A stretch of 64,000 nucleotides of DNA from Corynebacterium sp. NML98-0116 (GTDB lineage: Bacteria; Actinomycetota; Actinomycetes; Mycobacteriales; Mycobacteriaceae). The stretch lies in NCBI RefSeq assembly GCF_001767255.1, contig NZ_CP017639.1:1758875-1822874 (forward strand), given 5' to 3'. The notes below the pieces were generated by a model that saw only the letters and a program-made list of their open reading frames with translations, was not told the origin of the DNA and did not search any database. Position numbers and translations under genes: made by a program. Positions 57,462 to 64,000 of this stretch are shown piece by piece; positions within the stretch are counted from its first letter, which is position 1, and every line of letters begins with the position of its first letter.

Positions 57462-58097
57462 CTAGAGGTCAATATTGCGTGGCCCGTACAACCTATCTCC
57501 GGCGTCGCCGAGGCCCGGCACGATGTACGCGTCCTCGTTGAGTCCTGGGTCAATGACGGCGGTGATCAGTCGCACCGATCCGCCGTGCTGCTTCAGCTTG
57601 TCGACGCCCGGCTGCGCACTGACCATGCACACACAAGTAATGTCGTCTGCCCCACGGCCTTCCAACAGTTCAATCGCGTGGATGAGGGAACCTCCCGTGG
57701 CCAGCATCGGGTCAACCAAGAACACCGGCTGTCCCGACAGGTCGTCGGGCAGCGCCTCGAGGTATGGAACCGGCTCGTGCGTCTGCTCGTCGCGCGCCAT
57801 GCCGATGAAGCCGACCTGCGCGTCCGGGATCATGGACAACGCCGGGTCAATCATTCCGAGGCCGGCACGGATGATCGGAACAATAATTGGGGGCTTTTCC
57901 AAGCGAACGCCGGTGGCTGTTGCAACCGGCGTTTTGGTTTCAAAGGTTTCGGTTTTCAGGTCACGCGACGCCTCATATATCAGCATCGCGCCCAGGTCAG
58001 CGAGTGCGGCACGAAACGCGGTGTTGTCGCTTCGCTCATCGCGCATCAGTGTCAGACGGGAGGCTGCTAGGGGGTGGTCAACAACGGTAATTTCCAT
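57462..58097 (-). CDS. upp: Uracil phosphoribosyltransferase
   Basis: Upp salvages uracil to UMP. The 211-residue product has the expected [12 protein letters not shown], the PRPP loop [13 protein letters not shown] and the uracil-binding [12 protein letters not shown]. The start lies inside a strong inverted repeat (58089-58113). Confidence 0.96.
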   Translation of the reverse strand: MEITVVDHPLAASRLTLMRDERSDNTAFRAALADLGAMLIYEASRDLKTETFETKTPVATATGVRLEKPPIIVPIIRAGLGMIDPALSMIPDAQVGFIGMARDEQTHEPVPYLEALPDDLSGQPVFLVDPMLATGGSLIHAIELLEGRGADDITCVCMVSAQPGVDKLKQHGGSVRLITAVIDPGLNEDAYIVPGLGDAGDRLYGPRNIDL

Positions 58098-58113
58098 GAT
58101 TCACATGGTAATT
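58089..58113. promoter_or_regulatory. 25-base inverted repeat across the upp start codon
   Basis: AATTTCCATG and CATGGTAATT form 10-base arms with a single mismatch and a 5-base centre. The upp ATG is within the left arm (58095-58097 on the minus strand). It may be an operator shared with the divergent small gene, or an RNA hairpin that hides the upp start. Confidence 0.6.
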
Positions 58114-58159
58114 GAAATTCGGAGGGAACCGTTTACTGACTCTGTGCGTCCAACCTCTT

Positions 58160-58441
58160 ATGACTACTTTCGCTTTTGACCAATCAACGATCCATTCGCA
58201 CGCTGACTCGCTACGCGACGACGCCGCTGCGCTCCAACCACTGCCAAACGTTCCGGTTCCCAATGTGTGGCCGCTCGCGGAGTTCAGCCAGGCGCTCTCG
58301 CAGGCCGTGGAGCAGGAAAACGCGAGAAGCGAGGCTTTGAGTGAGGAAGCAAGCCGCGTCGCTTTCGCGATGCTCCTGGCTGTAAAAGCGGCCATCAGCG
58401 TTGATGAGCGATTCAGCAACCTTCTTCAGGCGGTGTTGTGA
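58160..58441 (+). CDS. Small helical protein preceding an NlpC/P60 peptidase
   Basis: The 93-residue protein is predicted to be two long helices (FDQSTIHSHADSLRDDAAAL; then QALSQAVEQENARSEALSEE through SVDERFSNLLQAV) without signal peptide or membrane segment, like WXG100-type small proteins in size and shape though no WxG motif is present. Its stop overlaps the next start (TGATG), so the two are coupled. The function is unknown. Confidence 0.6.
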   Translation: MTTFAFDQSTIHSHADSLRDDAAALQPLPNVPVPNVWPLAEFSQALSQAVEQENARSEALSEEASRVAFAMLLAVKAAISVDERFSNLLQAVL

Positions 58442-59403
58442 TGGCTGCACTGGCTGCGGGCATTGACCCGATCGCGGCAGCGCAGCTCATTCTGCGACAC
58501 GTCCCTGCCCCACTTCCCCAACTCCCATTCCTGTCCACTCCAGATTTTTCCGCCATCGAGCCCCTTGCCGCGTTCGTAGGGGCGCACCCTGCGGGCCAGA
58601 CGCTGCGCAATGCTGCGAACCTGCTGGGGAAAGATCGCGACACCATTGTGAAGATGTTCGGTCAGGCGAGCAGCCTCGTGTTCTTTGCCGCCAAAGACCT
58701 GAGCAATATCGTGGTTGACCTCATCCGAGACACCCAACCGCTCCTACCACTGCTACTCAACCCTGCAACTGCGATCGGAGCGGGGATCAAGATCGCCGCC
58801 CAGGTCGCGTGGGCGGTCACCCAGGCTGGGCTCACTCTCAACGGGCTGGCGAACGACCTCGCACCACTGGCCAAGCAGCTCTCAGAGATCGTGGCATACG
58901 CAGCGAGCCAACCCGCTATTGCCGCATCCTCGCAAGCAAAAGCCGCCATGTACGAGCTCGAGCGCCTCATCACAGCCCGCGAACTCCCTCACGCTAAGAA
59001 CGAGGTCACCCCGCTCGCCGCCGTCCAGCAGGCGGGACATCCTCCCTCCCGGGGCGGCTCGGCAACTGGTGAGGCTGCGGTCGCGGCGGCGAAACAACAG
59101 CTCGGCACACGGTACGCGTGGGGTGGATCTGCGCCCGGCGGGTTCGACTGCTCCGGGCTGACAAGCTGGGCGTATCGGCAGGCCGGTGTGGAGCTGCCAC
59201 GCCTAGCCCAAGAGCAAAATATCGGGCAACAGGTCCGCTACGAGGACCTGCAACCGGGCGACCTCGCGGTGTGGGATGGACACGTTGCCATGTACGCCGG
59301 TGACGGGATGCTCATCGAAGCTGGCGACCCAGTTCAGATGAACCCGGTGCGAACAGAAAACATGGGAATGGCCTTCAAAGGTTTCTGGCGTCCAACAGCG
59401 TGA
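58441..59403 (+). CDS. NlpC/P60-family peptidase with helical N-terminus
   Basis: The 320-residue protein ends in an NlpC/P60 domain (about 210-320) with catalytic Cys237 (FDCSGLTSWAY) and His281 (GHVAMYAG), the fold that cuts peptidoglycan stem peptides. The first 200 residues are helical and hydrophobic in places (LLPLLLNPATAIGAGIKIA), with no recognisable Sec signal. It is coupled to the 93-residue gene, which suggests joint export or a protein pair. How it leaves the cell is unclear. Confidence 0.8.
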   Translation: MAALAAGIDPIAAAQLILRHVPAPLPQLPFLSTPDFSAIEPLAAFVGAHPAGQTLRNAANLLGKDRDTIVKMFGQASSLVFFAAKDLSNIVVDLIRDTQPLLPLLLNPATAIGAGIKIAAQVAWAVTQAGLTLNGLANDLAPLAKQLSEIVAYAASQPAIAASSQAKAAMYELERLITARELPHAKNEVTPLAAVQQAGHPPSRGGSATGEAAVAAAKQQLGTRYAWGGSAPGGFDCSGLTSWAYRQAGVELPRLAQEQNIGQQVRYEDLQPGDLAVWDGHVAMYAGDGMLIEAGDPVQMNPVRTENMGMAFKGFWRPTA

Positions 59404-59409
59404 TAGATT
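59404..59409 (+). promoter_or_regulatory. -10 box of the 412-residue protein gene
   Basis: TAGATT lies 6 bases before the ATG at 59416, predicting a leaderless mRNA. The box overlaps the region just after the NlpC/P60 stop. Confidence 0.5.
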
Positions 59410-59415
59410 TGCTGC

Positions 59416-60654
59416 ATGATTACCCGTGCTATTTTGCCCGTCAAGCTTTCACTGACCGACGGCGATTTCTACACCCTGTGGGCGCCAACCTGGAAGGAGC
59501 ACGGCTCCGAGTGGCAGGCCTTTTTCGGCGATGAAAACTCGGTGCTCGTCTTCGAATCCCCCGAGGCGCTGCTCGCATACATCAACAACACGCCGAAGCA
59601 TGACCTGGCGGACCACCCCAAGTGGGAGCAGTTTTCCAACCAGGGCGACGACCGTGTGGTGCCGAATGACAAGCAGTACTTCGACATCATTGGTGCACCG
59701 GAGTTGCTGGCTGGCCGCCCAAGCCACGAGAACGTCTCGCACCTGTCCCGCGTGCTGCAGATTTCGCGCTCCCTCGCGGAGGTAGCGGCGGCAGAGCCAG
59801 CACTGATCTTCTTCGCCTCCCACTCGATTTTGGGCAACGTCAACCGCGGCTCTGATCACTACCAGGGTGAGAACGGCCTGGACGAGTGGTCTGGTGTCGG
59901 CCGCGTCGTGCTGGCGAACTGGGAAGAGGTAGTCAAATCCCTCGACGAATCGGTCCGCGTGGTGAAGACGGACTCCATCGACGCGGCAGCGGTCAGCGCC
60001 GCTGCCGCAGCTATCGAGGCCGCACAAAAGGCCCGCGAAGAGGCGAAGCAGCAAGCCAGCGAGGCCGAGCGTGCTGAGCAGGAGGCGCAAGACCCATACG
60101 ACAACTCCGCGTGGGCACGTGCCGGAATCGACCCAGTGAAGGTTTCCATCCAGGGCAAGAGCGTCTACACGTTGCGCACCTACTTGGGCTCCAACCCGGT
60201 ATTCCTGGGCAAGTACGGTGAAATCTTCACGTTCCCGTCCACCAAACACCTTGGACGCTGGATTATCGAGAACGATGACCATGACCTCGCCGCAGTAGCA
60301 ACCTGGCCTGACCTGGTTACCCTGGCAAACGCTGGTGAGCTCGAGGTCACCGTCCACCCGGACAACTCCTACTCCTTCAACGGCATCGCGCAGGACATCA
60401 AGCAGGGCGTCGATAGCGTCGATACCAAGCAGATGGCGAAGGCCTACGAGCTGCTTGCCGACGCCGCCGACTGGGCCAAGGACGACTCGCTCAATTCATT
60501 CCTCCTGGCAAACCCACGCATGCAGGACTACCTGGCGTACATGCTGGGCTCCACCGAAGCCGCAGGCTACGTCCCATCTGCGCCGTTTACGGATAAGGCT
60601 GAGGCGTGGAACGAGATGGAGCTGCAGCTCATCAAGCGCTTCTCCAAGTTCTAG
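59416..60654 (+). CDS. Conserved-looking cytoplasmic protein, unknown function
   Basis: The 412-residue protein has no signal peptide or membrane segment. It has an N-terminal domain (LSLTDGDFYTLWAPTWKEHG), an Ala/Glu/Gln-rich coiled coil at about residues 190-225, and a second domain that seems to repeat the first (VYTLRTYLGSNPVFLGKYGE, FPSTKHLGRWIIEN beside FESPEALLAYINN). I do not recognise a named family. Codon use is of the highly expressed type, so it is probably abundant. Confidence 0.6.
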   Translation: MITRAILPVKLSLTDGDFYTLWAPTWKEHGSEWQAFFGDENSVLVFESPEALLAYINNTPKHDLADHPKWEQFSNQGDDRVVPNDKQYFDIIGAPELLAGRPSHENVSHLSRVLQISRSLAEVAAAEPALIFFASHSILGNVNRGSDHYQGENGLDEWSGVGRVVLANWEEVVKSLDESVRVVKTDSIDAAAVSAAAAAIEAAQKAREEAKQQASEAERAEQEAQDPYDNSAWARAGIDPVKVSIQGKSVYTLRTYLGSNPVFLGKYGEIFTFPSTKHLGRWIIENDDHDLAAVATWPDLVTLANAGELEVTVHPDNSYSFNGIAQDIKQGVDSVDTKQMAKAYELLADAADWAKDDSLNSFLLANPRMQDYLAYMLGSTEAAGYVPSAPFTDKAEAWNEMELQLIKRFSKF

Positions 60655-60704
60655 TCGCAGCCTAAATTCCTGAGGCCGTCGAAGACGCCGGATTCTGGCA
60701 CACG

Positions 60705-60710
60705 TAAAAT
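60705..60710 (+). promoter_or_regulatory. -10 box of the TRIC channel gene
   Basis: TAAAAT ends 8 bases before the ATG at 60719, predicting a leaderless or almost leaderless mRNA. Confidence 0.5.
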
Positions 60711-60718
60711 GTGCCACC

Positions 60719-61804
60719 ATGGACCAGGTCGATCCGTTAATCTCCGCTATTTATCGTTGGTTCGATGTATCCGGTGTCTTACTGATGGGCATCATCGGTG
60801 GCACAATCGCACGCCACCGTGGCTACGACATCATCGGGTTTTTCTTCATCGCGATGCTCTCCGCACTCGGCGGAGGCATGCTTCGCGACGTCCTCATCAA
60901 CGAAGGCACCGTGGCGGCAATGAGCCAGCCGGAGTACCTCATCCTGGCTTTTACCGGCGCGGTGATCGCGCGCTTTACATACTTCAAAGGGCGCGCGTGG
61001 AGCGTGCTTGAAAGCCATGGCGACGCCTTCGTCTCAGCGCTGTGGGCGGCCACCGGGGCGTCGAAAGCCCTGACGTACGGGCTGCCGGTCCTGCCTGCGA
61101 TCATGATGGGCGTGTTCACCGCGACGGGCGGCGGCATGATCCGCGACGTCGTCACCGGCCGCGAGCCGAGTGTCTTCGGCAACAACCAACCAACGGTCAT
61201 TCCAGCCGTGGCATGCTCTGTCATCGTGCTGCTTGGGCACGCCACGGGCCACATGGCGATCGGGATGGTGATTGGCCCGATGGTGAGCTTCGGACTCTTC
61301 CTGCTCGGCTACTACGGAAACTGGCGAATCTCCACGAACTCCGAGTTCGCGCCGGTAAACCAGACCGCGGCACACCTCGCTGAACTGGCTCGGAAAGCGG
61401 AGCGTCGCTCACGCAACATCGCGCGTGAACTCGAGCCGACCCGCGTGCGCTCCTGGCGCCACCGCCAGATGGAAAAGGCGCTCCAGCGCAGGATCGAATC
61501 GGAAGTCAAGCGCGGCAAAGGCCGTTCGGAAGCAGTCCACGAGGCGGATGCGTTCCTCCAGGAGTTCACATCCCAGTTCGAGGCGATCAACGTGGAGGAA
61601 GGCCAGGATGTGGCGGAGGGGGCGTCGACAAGCGAGTCGCTGCTCGACGGCATCGGGGTGGATCTCTCCGGCGATTCCTACGACGAGGACCGCAACCTTG
61701 ATCAGACCGCCAGCAAGATGCTGGACATGATTCTGCAGGACGACAAACTCACCGACGAGCTCATCGAGCGGCTGGTCAAGCAGTACGAGGCACGAAACTC
61801 TTAG
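60719..61804 (+). CDS. TRIC-family cation channel (UPF0126) with long C-terminal tail
   Basis: The N-terminal 210 residues hold seven membrane segments arranged as two TRIC repeats with the glycine-rich kinks GGGMLRDVL and GGGMIRDVVTGREP, typical of trimeric intracellular cation channel homologues. About 150 further residues form a charged helical cytoplasmic tail (KAERRSRNIARELEPTRVRS, then acidic Asp/Glu-rich), which the usual bacterial members of about 205 residues lack. It converges on the VIT gene with a 4-base stop overlap. Confidence 0.87.
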   Translation: MDQVDPLISAIYRWFDVSGVLLMGIIGGTIARHRGYDIIGFFFIAMLSALGGGMLRDVLINEGTVAAMSQPEYLILAFTGAVIARFTYFKGRAWSVLESHGDAFVSALWAATGASKALTYGLPVLPAIMMGVFTATGGGMIRDVVTGREPSVFGNNQPTVIPAVACSVIVLLGHATGHMAIGMVIGPMVSFGLFLLGYYGNWRISTNSEFAPVNQTAAHLAELARKAERRSRNIARELEPTRVRSWRHRQMEKALQRRIESEVKRGKGRSEAVHEADAFLQEFTSQFEAINVEEGQDVAEGASTSESLLDGIGVDLSGDSYDEDRNLDQTASKMLDMILQDDKLTDELIERLVKQYEARNS

Positions 61805-62490
61805 AGCGCCGCGGTGCCGAAGGCCCAGCCAGCGCCGAAGGTGATGGCAAGTCCAAGCCCACCGCCGATGACCAAGCGCAACACGGCGCGCGTCACGCTC
61901 GCGCCACCAGTGCGAGCAGAGATCGCGCCAGTTGCCGCCAGCGCCACGAGAGTCACAATGAACGTCGACGCCACACGCCACGAGTCTGGCGGAAGTAGCA
62001 CCGCAGCAAGCGGCAGCAACGCACCGAGGAAGAAGGAAATGAACGACGCAATGGCCGCGGACCATGGGTTCGCAAGGTCGTCCTCGTCGATGCCGTAGTG
62101 CATTTCCAAGTGGGCCTTGATGGGGTCCTCGGCGGTGCGCTCCTTCGCCACCTTCAGCGCCGTCTTCGAGCTCAAACCAGACGCGACGTAGCCTGCGACC
62201 AGGTGCTCGAACTCCTCGTGCGGGTCCTCCTTGTGCAGCTCAAGCTCGCGCTCAATGAAGGCGCTTTCCATATCCCGCTGGGAGGACACGGACACGTACT
62301 CGCCGAGCGCCATCGACACTGCGCCACCGATCAGCGCGGCGATGCCGGCCGTAGCGATCGCGGGAACGTTCGGGGTAGCACCCGCGACGCCGACGACCAC
62401 CGCGGCCGTCGAAACGATGCCATCATTCGCGCCGAGCACTGCCGCGCGCAGCTTGTTCAGCCGCTCATTCATGCCTTCAACCGCAACCAT
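61801..62490 (-). CDS. VIT1/CCC1-family iron/manganese transporter
   Basis: The 229-residue membrane protein has the VIT-family start AAVLGANDGIVSTAAVVVGVAGA, then LIGGAVSMALGEYVSVSSQRD, a cytoplasmic metal-binding helix region rich in Glu and His (ERELELHKEDPHEEFEH) and three C-terminal membrane segments. It probably exports ferrous iron or manganese. An alternative ATG lies six codons in. Confidence 0.9.
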   Translation of the reverse strand: MVAVEGMNERLNKLRAAVLGANDGIVSTAAVVVGVAGATPNVPAIATAGIAALIGGAVSMALGEYVSVSSQRDMESAFIERELELHKEDPHEEFEHLVAGYVASGLSSKTALKVAKERTAEDPIKAHLEMHYGIDEDDLANPWSAAIASFISFFLGALLPLAAVLLPPDSWRVASTFIVTLVALAATGAISARTGGASVTRAVLRLVIGGGLGLAITFGAGWAFGTAAL

Positions 62491-62564
62491 GCGCTACATC
62501 GTGGCTGAAACTACACACCCGCGCAACAAAGCGCAGCCTCACCAATATCGTGGGTGACCTGGCG

Positions 62565-62570
62565 TACGAT
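62565..62570 (+). promoter_or_regulatory. -10 box of the DD-carboxypeptidase gene
   Basis: TACGAT ends 8 bases before the ATG at 62579, predicting a leaderless or almost leaderless mRNA. Confidence 0.5.
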
Positions 62571-62578
62571 AGCCTGCG

Positions 62579-63850
62579 ATGAACACTGCAATACGCATCG
62601 CAAGCGCCGTGTGCGCGCCCCTGTGCCTGACTCTCGCCCCTGCCCCGCTTGCGCAGGCGGAGGATACGACGGTCACGACCACGGTCACACCCCGCCCCGG
62701 GTTTTACGACGACTACGGCAACTGGGTCCCCCCTGTCCGCCTCCATGCGCCGGACACGAACAATTGCGAGCGCTCCCTGTGGCCACCCGAGCCAGTATCG
62801 ACGTCCGAGGCCCGCGAAACCGAGACGCTCCAACCACTCCCCGTAACCTACGAGGGCTCCTGCGGCATCGAGGCGCCCGAGGGATTCCATGTCGATGAGG
62901 GGGTGCTCGCGTCCGCGTGGCTGGTCGCCAACCTCGATACCGGCGACGTGATTGCGATGAAGGATCCGCACGGCAGGTACAGGCCGGCCTCGATTATTAA
63001 GGTGCTGCTCGCACTCGTGGCGATTGACGAGCTGCCCCGCGAGCAGCGCGTTGTGGTCAGCGAGGAATCCGCTGGCCAGGAGGGCTCCGCCGTCGGCATC
63101 GGGGCCGGCGGCGAGTACACCGTCAACGACCTGCTACACGGCCTGCTGATGGCCTCGGGCAACGACGCCGCCCATGCGCTCGCGCAGGCGCTCGGCGGTG
63201 ACGACGCCACCCTGACGAAGATCAACGCGAAAGCCCGCGAGCTCGGCATGCTCGACACCCGCGCAACCTCCTACTCCGGGCTGGATCGGGCTGGGATGTC
63301 CACTTCGGCATGGGATATGGCGCTCGCCTACCGGGCCGCGTTTTCCAACCCGGCGTTCGCCGAAATCGCAGACACCGCCTCCTACCCCTTCCCCGGCTAT
63401 GGTGACATCCCGGGCTACGAGCTGTGGAACGACAACAAGCTCTACCTCAACGACCCAGACGGCATCGGCGGCAAGACCGGCTACACGGATGACGCGAACC
63501 ACACGTTTGTAGGCGCAGTCGACCACGACGGCGTGCGTCTGGTGGCGGTAGTGCTGGACACCACGGTGGATAAAATGCGCGCGTGGCAGCAGGCGCAGAC
63601 GCTTCTCCACGAGTCCTACGCCTACGCCTCCGAGGGCCACACCCACGTGGCGTCGCTGAACCCTGTCGAGGGAACGCCGACGACAACATCGCAGCCGACC
63701 GATACCGCTGATGAGCAGCCTGGAACAGCAAAAAGCCAGGGTGGCATTCCCTGGCTTTCCATCGCGCTCGTCGGCGGCGTGCTGGTGGTTACCGCACTCG
63801 CCGTCGCGCTTAGTTTCGCGTCAGCAAAGAAACGATCCCGACGCCAATAG
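62579..63850 (+). CDS. D-alanyl-D-alanine carboxypeptidase (S11, PBP5-like)
   Basis: This exported enzyme trims the terminal D-Ala from peptidoglycan stem peptides. The 423-residue product has a signal peptide ending at AQA (residue 27) and the three S11 motifs: S138-I-I-K141, S193-G-N195 and K299-T-G301. A Thr/Pro linker and a C-terminal membrane anchor (IALVGGVLVVTALAVALSF) with a basic tail follow. Two Cys (63 and 95) may pair. Its 3' end overlaps the convergent gene by 41 bases. Confidence 0.92.
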   Translation: MNTAIRIASAVCAPLCLTLAPAPLAQAEDTTVTTTVTPRPGFYDDYGNWVPPVRLHAPDTNNCERSLWPPEPVSTSEARETETLQPLPVTYEGSCGIEAPEGFHVDEGVLASAWLVANLDTGDVIAMKDPHGRYRPASIIKVLLALVAIDELPREQRVVVSEESAGQEGSAVGIGAGGEYTVNDLLHGLLMASGNDAAHALAQALGGDDATLTKINAKARELGMLDTRATSYSGLDRAGMSTSAWDMALAYRAAFSNPAFAEIADTASYPFPGYGDIPGYELWNDNKLYLNDPDGIGGKTGYTDDANHTFVGAVDHDGVRLVAVVLDTTVDKMRAWQQAQTLLHESYAYASEGHTHVASLNPVEGTPTTTSQPTDTADEQPGTAKSQGGIPWLSIALVGGVLVVTALAVALSFASAKKRSRRQ

Positions 63851-64000
63851 CACCAATCGCGGCCCCAATGCCTAGCGCCTTGCCCGATGCCGAGGCGCTG
63901 CTAGCAGGGTCCTGGTACGCGCCCGCGCGCACATTAATGATCGCGGACTCCGGGACCTCAACCGGCTCGAGCTCCAACGACTCCTCTGTAGTTGCGGTCC
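63810..64000 (-). CDS. C-terminus of a membrane-anchored exported protein (partial)
   Basis: An open minus-strand frame enters from the right edge and ends with TAA at 63810-63812. The 63 codons seen encode an acidic stretch (EESLELEPVEVPESAI), INVRAGAYQDPASS and a C-terminal membrane segment (ALGIGAAIGAIGVGIVSLLT) followed by R-N. This is the usual end of an exported corynebacterial protein with a C-terminal anchor. The start lies outside the window. Confidence 0.7.
   Translation of the reverse strand, partial: TATTEESLELEPVEVPESAIINVRAGAYQDPASSASASGKALGIGAAIGAIGVGIVSLLTRN

Overview
The window is a stretch of Corynebacterium chromosome (Actinomycetota, Mycobacteriales). The evidence is gene content and order: secA1-hpf-comF-lpqB-mtrB-mtrA-tmk, manA-pmm-DUF3499-whiB2-manC-wbbL-lcpA, a trehalose importer of the TusEFG/LpqY-SugAB type, purE-purK-birA-accD-accE-maf-sseA-accA3, pyc, and prpC-prpB-prpD with a divergent PrpR. 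It is GC-rich, by eye about 60-65%, with the thiamine operon clearly higher. I see no tRNA, rRNA, CRISPR array or insertion sequence.

Layout. 1-9.7 kb: an Rv3235-like protein converging on a minus-strand operon that runs DUF4259, tmk, mtrA, mtrB, lpqB, comF-like, then hpf and secA. 9.9-19.5 kb: a Thr/Pro-rich anchored protein, the GDP-mannose and arabinogalactan genes manA, pmm, DUF3499, whiB2, manC and wbbL, with lcpA and an acyl-CoA-synthetase-like gene divergent. 19.6-23.4 kb: a trehalose-type ABC importer without its ATPase gene, followed by two small membrane proteins. 23.4-30.7 kb: a TPP riboswitch and a thiamine operon (thiD-tenA fusion, thiE, thiO, thiS, thiG, thiF), a frameshifted DUF4282 gene, a DUF305 lipoprotein and a YdcF-like gene. 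This block is bounded by two copies of the 3' end of purE. 30.7-34.8 kb: purE, purK, budA, a PH-domain protein, birA, a DoxX-like protein. 34.9-43.6 kb: accD, accE, maf, DUF3151, then a 3.3-kb block (ATP-grasp protein, sseA, acpS relic, small genes) bounded by two copies of the DUF3151/LppP junction, then an LppP/LprE lipoprotein and accA3. 43.6-49 kb: two GNAT paralogues flanking a membrane-anchored serine protease, then pyruvate carboxylase. 49.2-54.3 kb: the methylcitrate cycle operon and its regulator. 54.3-64 kb: LpdA-like reductase, M20 amidohydrolase, XRE regulator, upp, a small helical protein with an NlpC/P60 peptidase, an unrecognised 412-residue protein, a TRIC channel, a VIT1 transporter, a DD-carboxypeptidase and the end of an anchored surface protein.

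How it fits together. Much of the window serves the mycolyl-arabinogalactan envelope: mannose donors, rhamnosyl linker, LCP ligase, trehalose recycling, biotin carboxylases, MtrAB-LpqB. The accD product has lost both oxyanion-hole motifs of the carboxyltransferase family, only one accD is present, and an acpS gene of the kind that activates fatty acid synthase is a frameshifted relic. Together these suggest, as inference, a lipid-requiring Corynebacterium that no longer makes fatty acids de novo. The methylcitrate operon would handle propionyl-CoA from imported lipids.

The most interesting observations are the two pairs of duplicated gene ends that mark old insertions (purE/thi block and DUF3151/sseA block), the apparently catalytically dead AccD, the acpS relic, the metallopeptidase-family protein without HExxH, and about ten genes with a -10 box only 6-8 bases before the start codon, predicted to give leaderless mRNAs.
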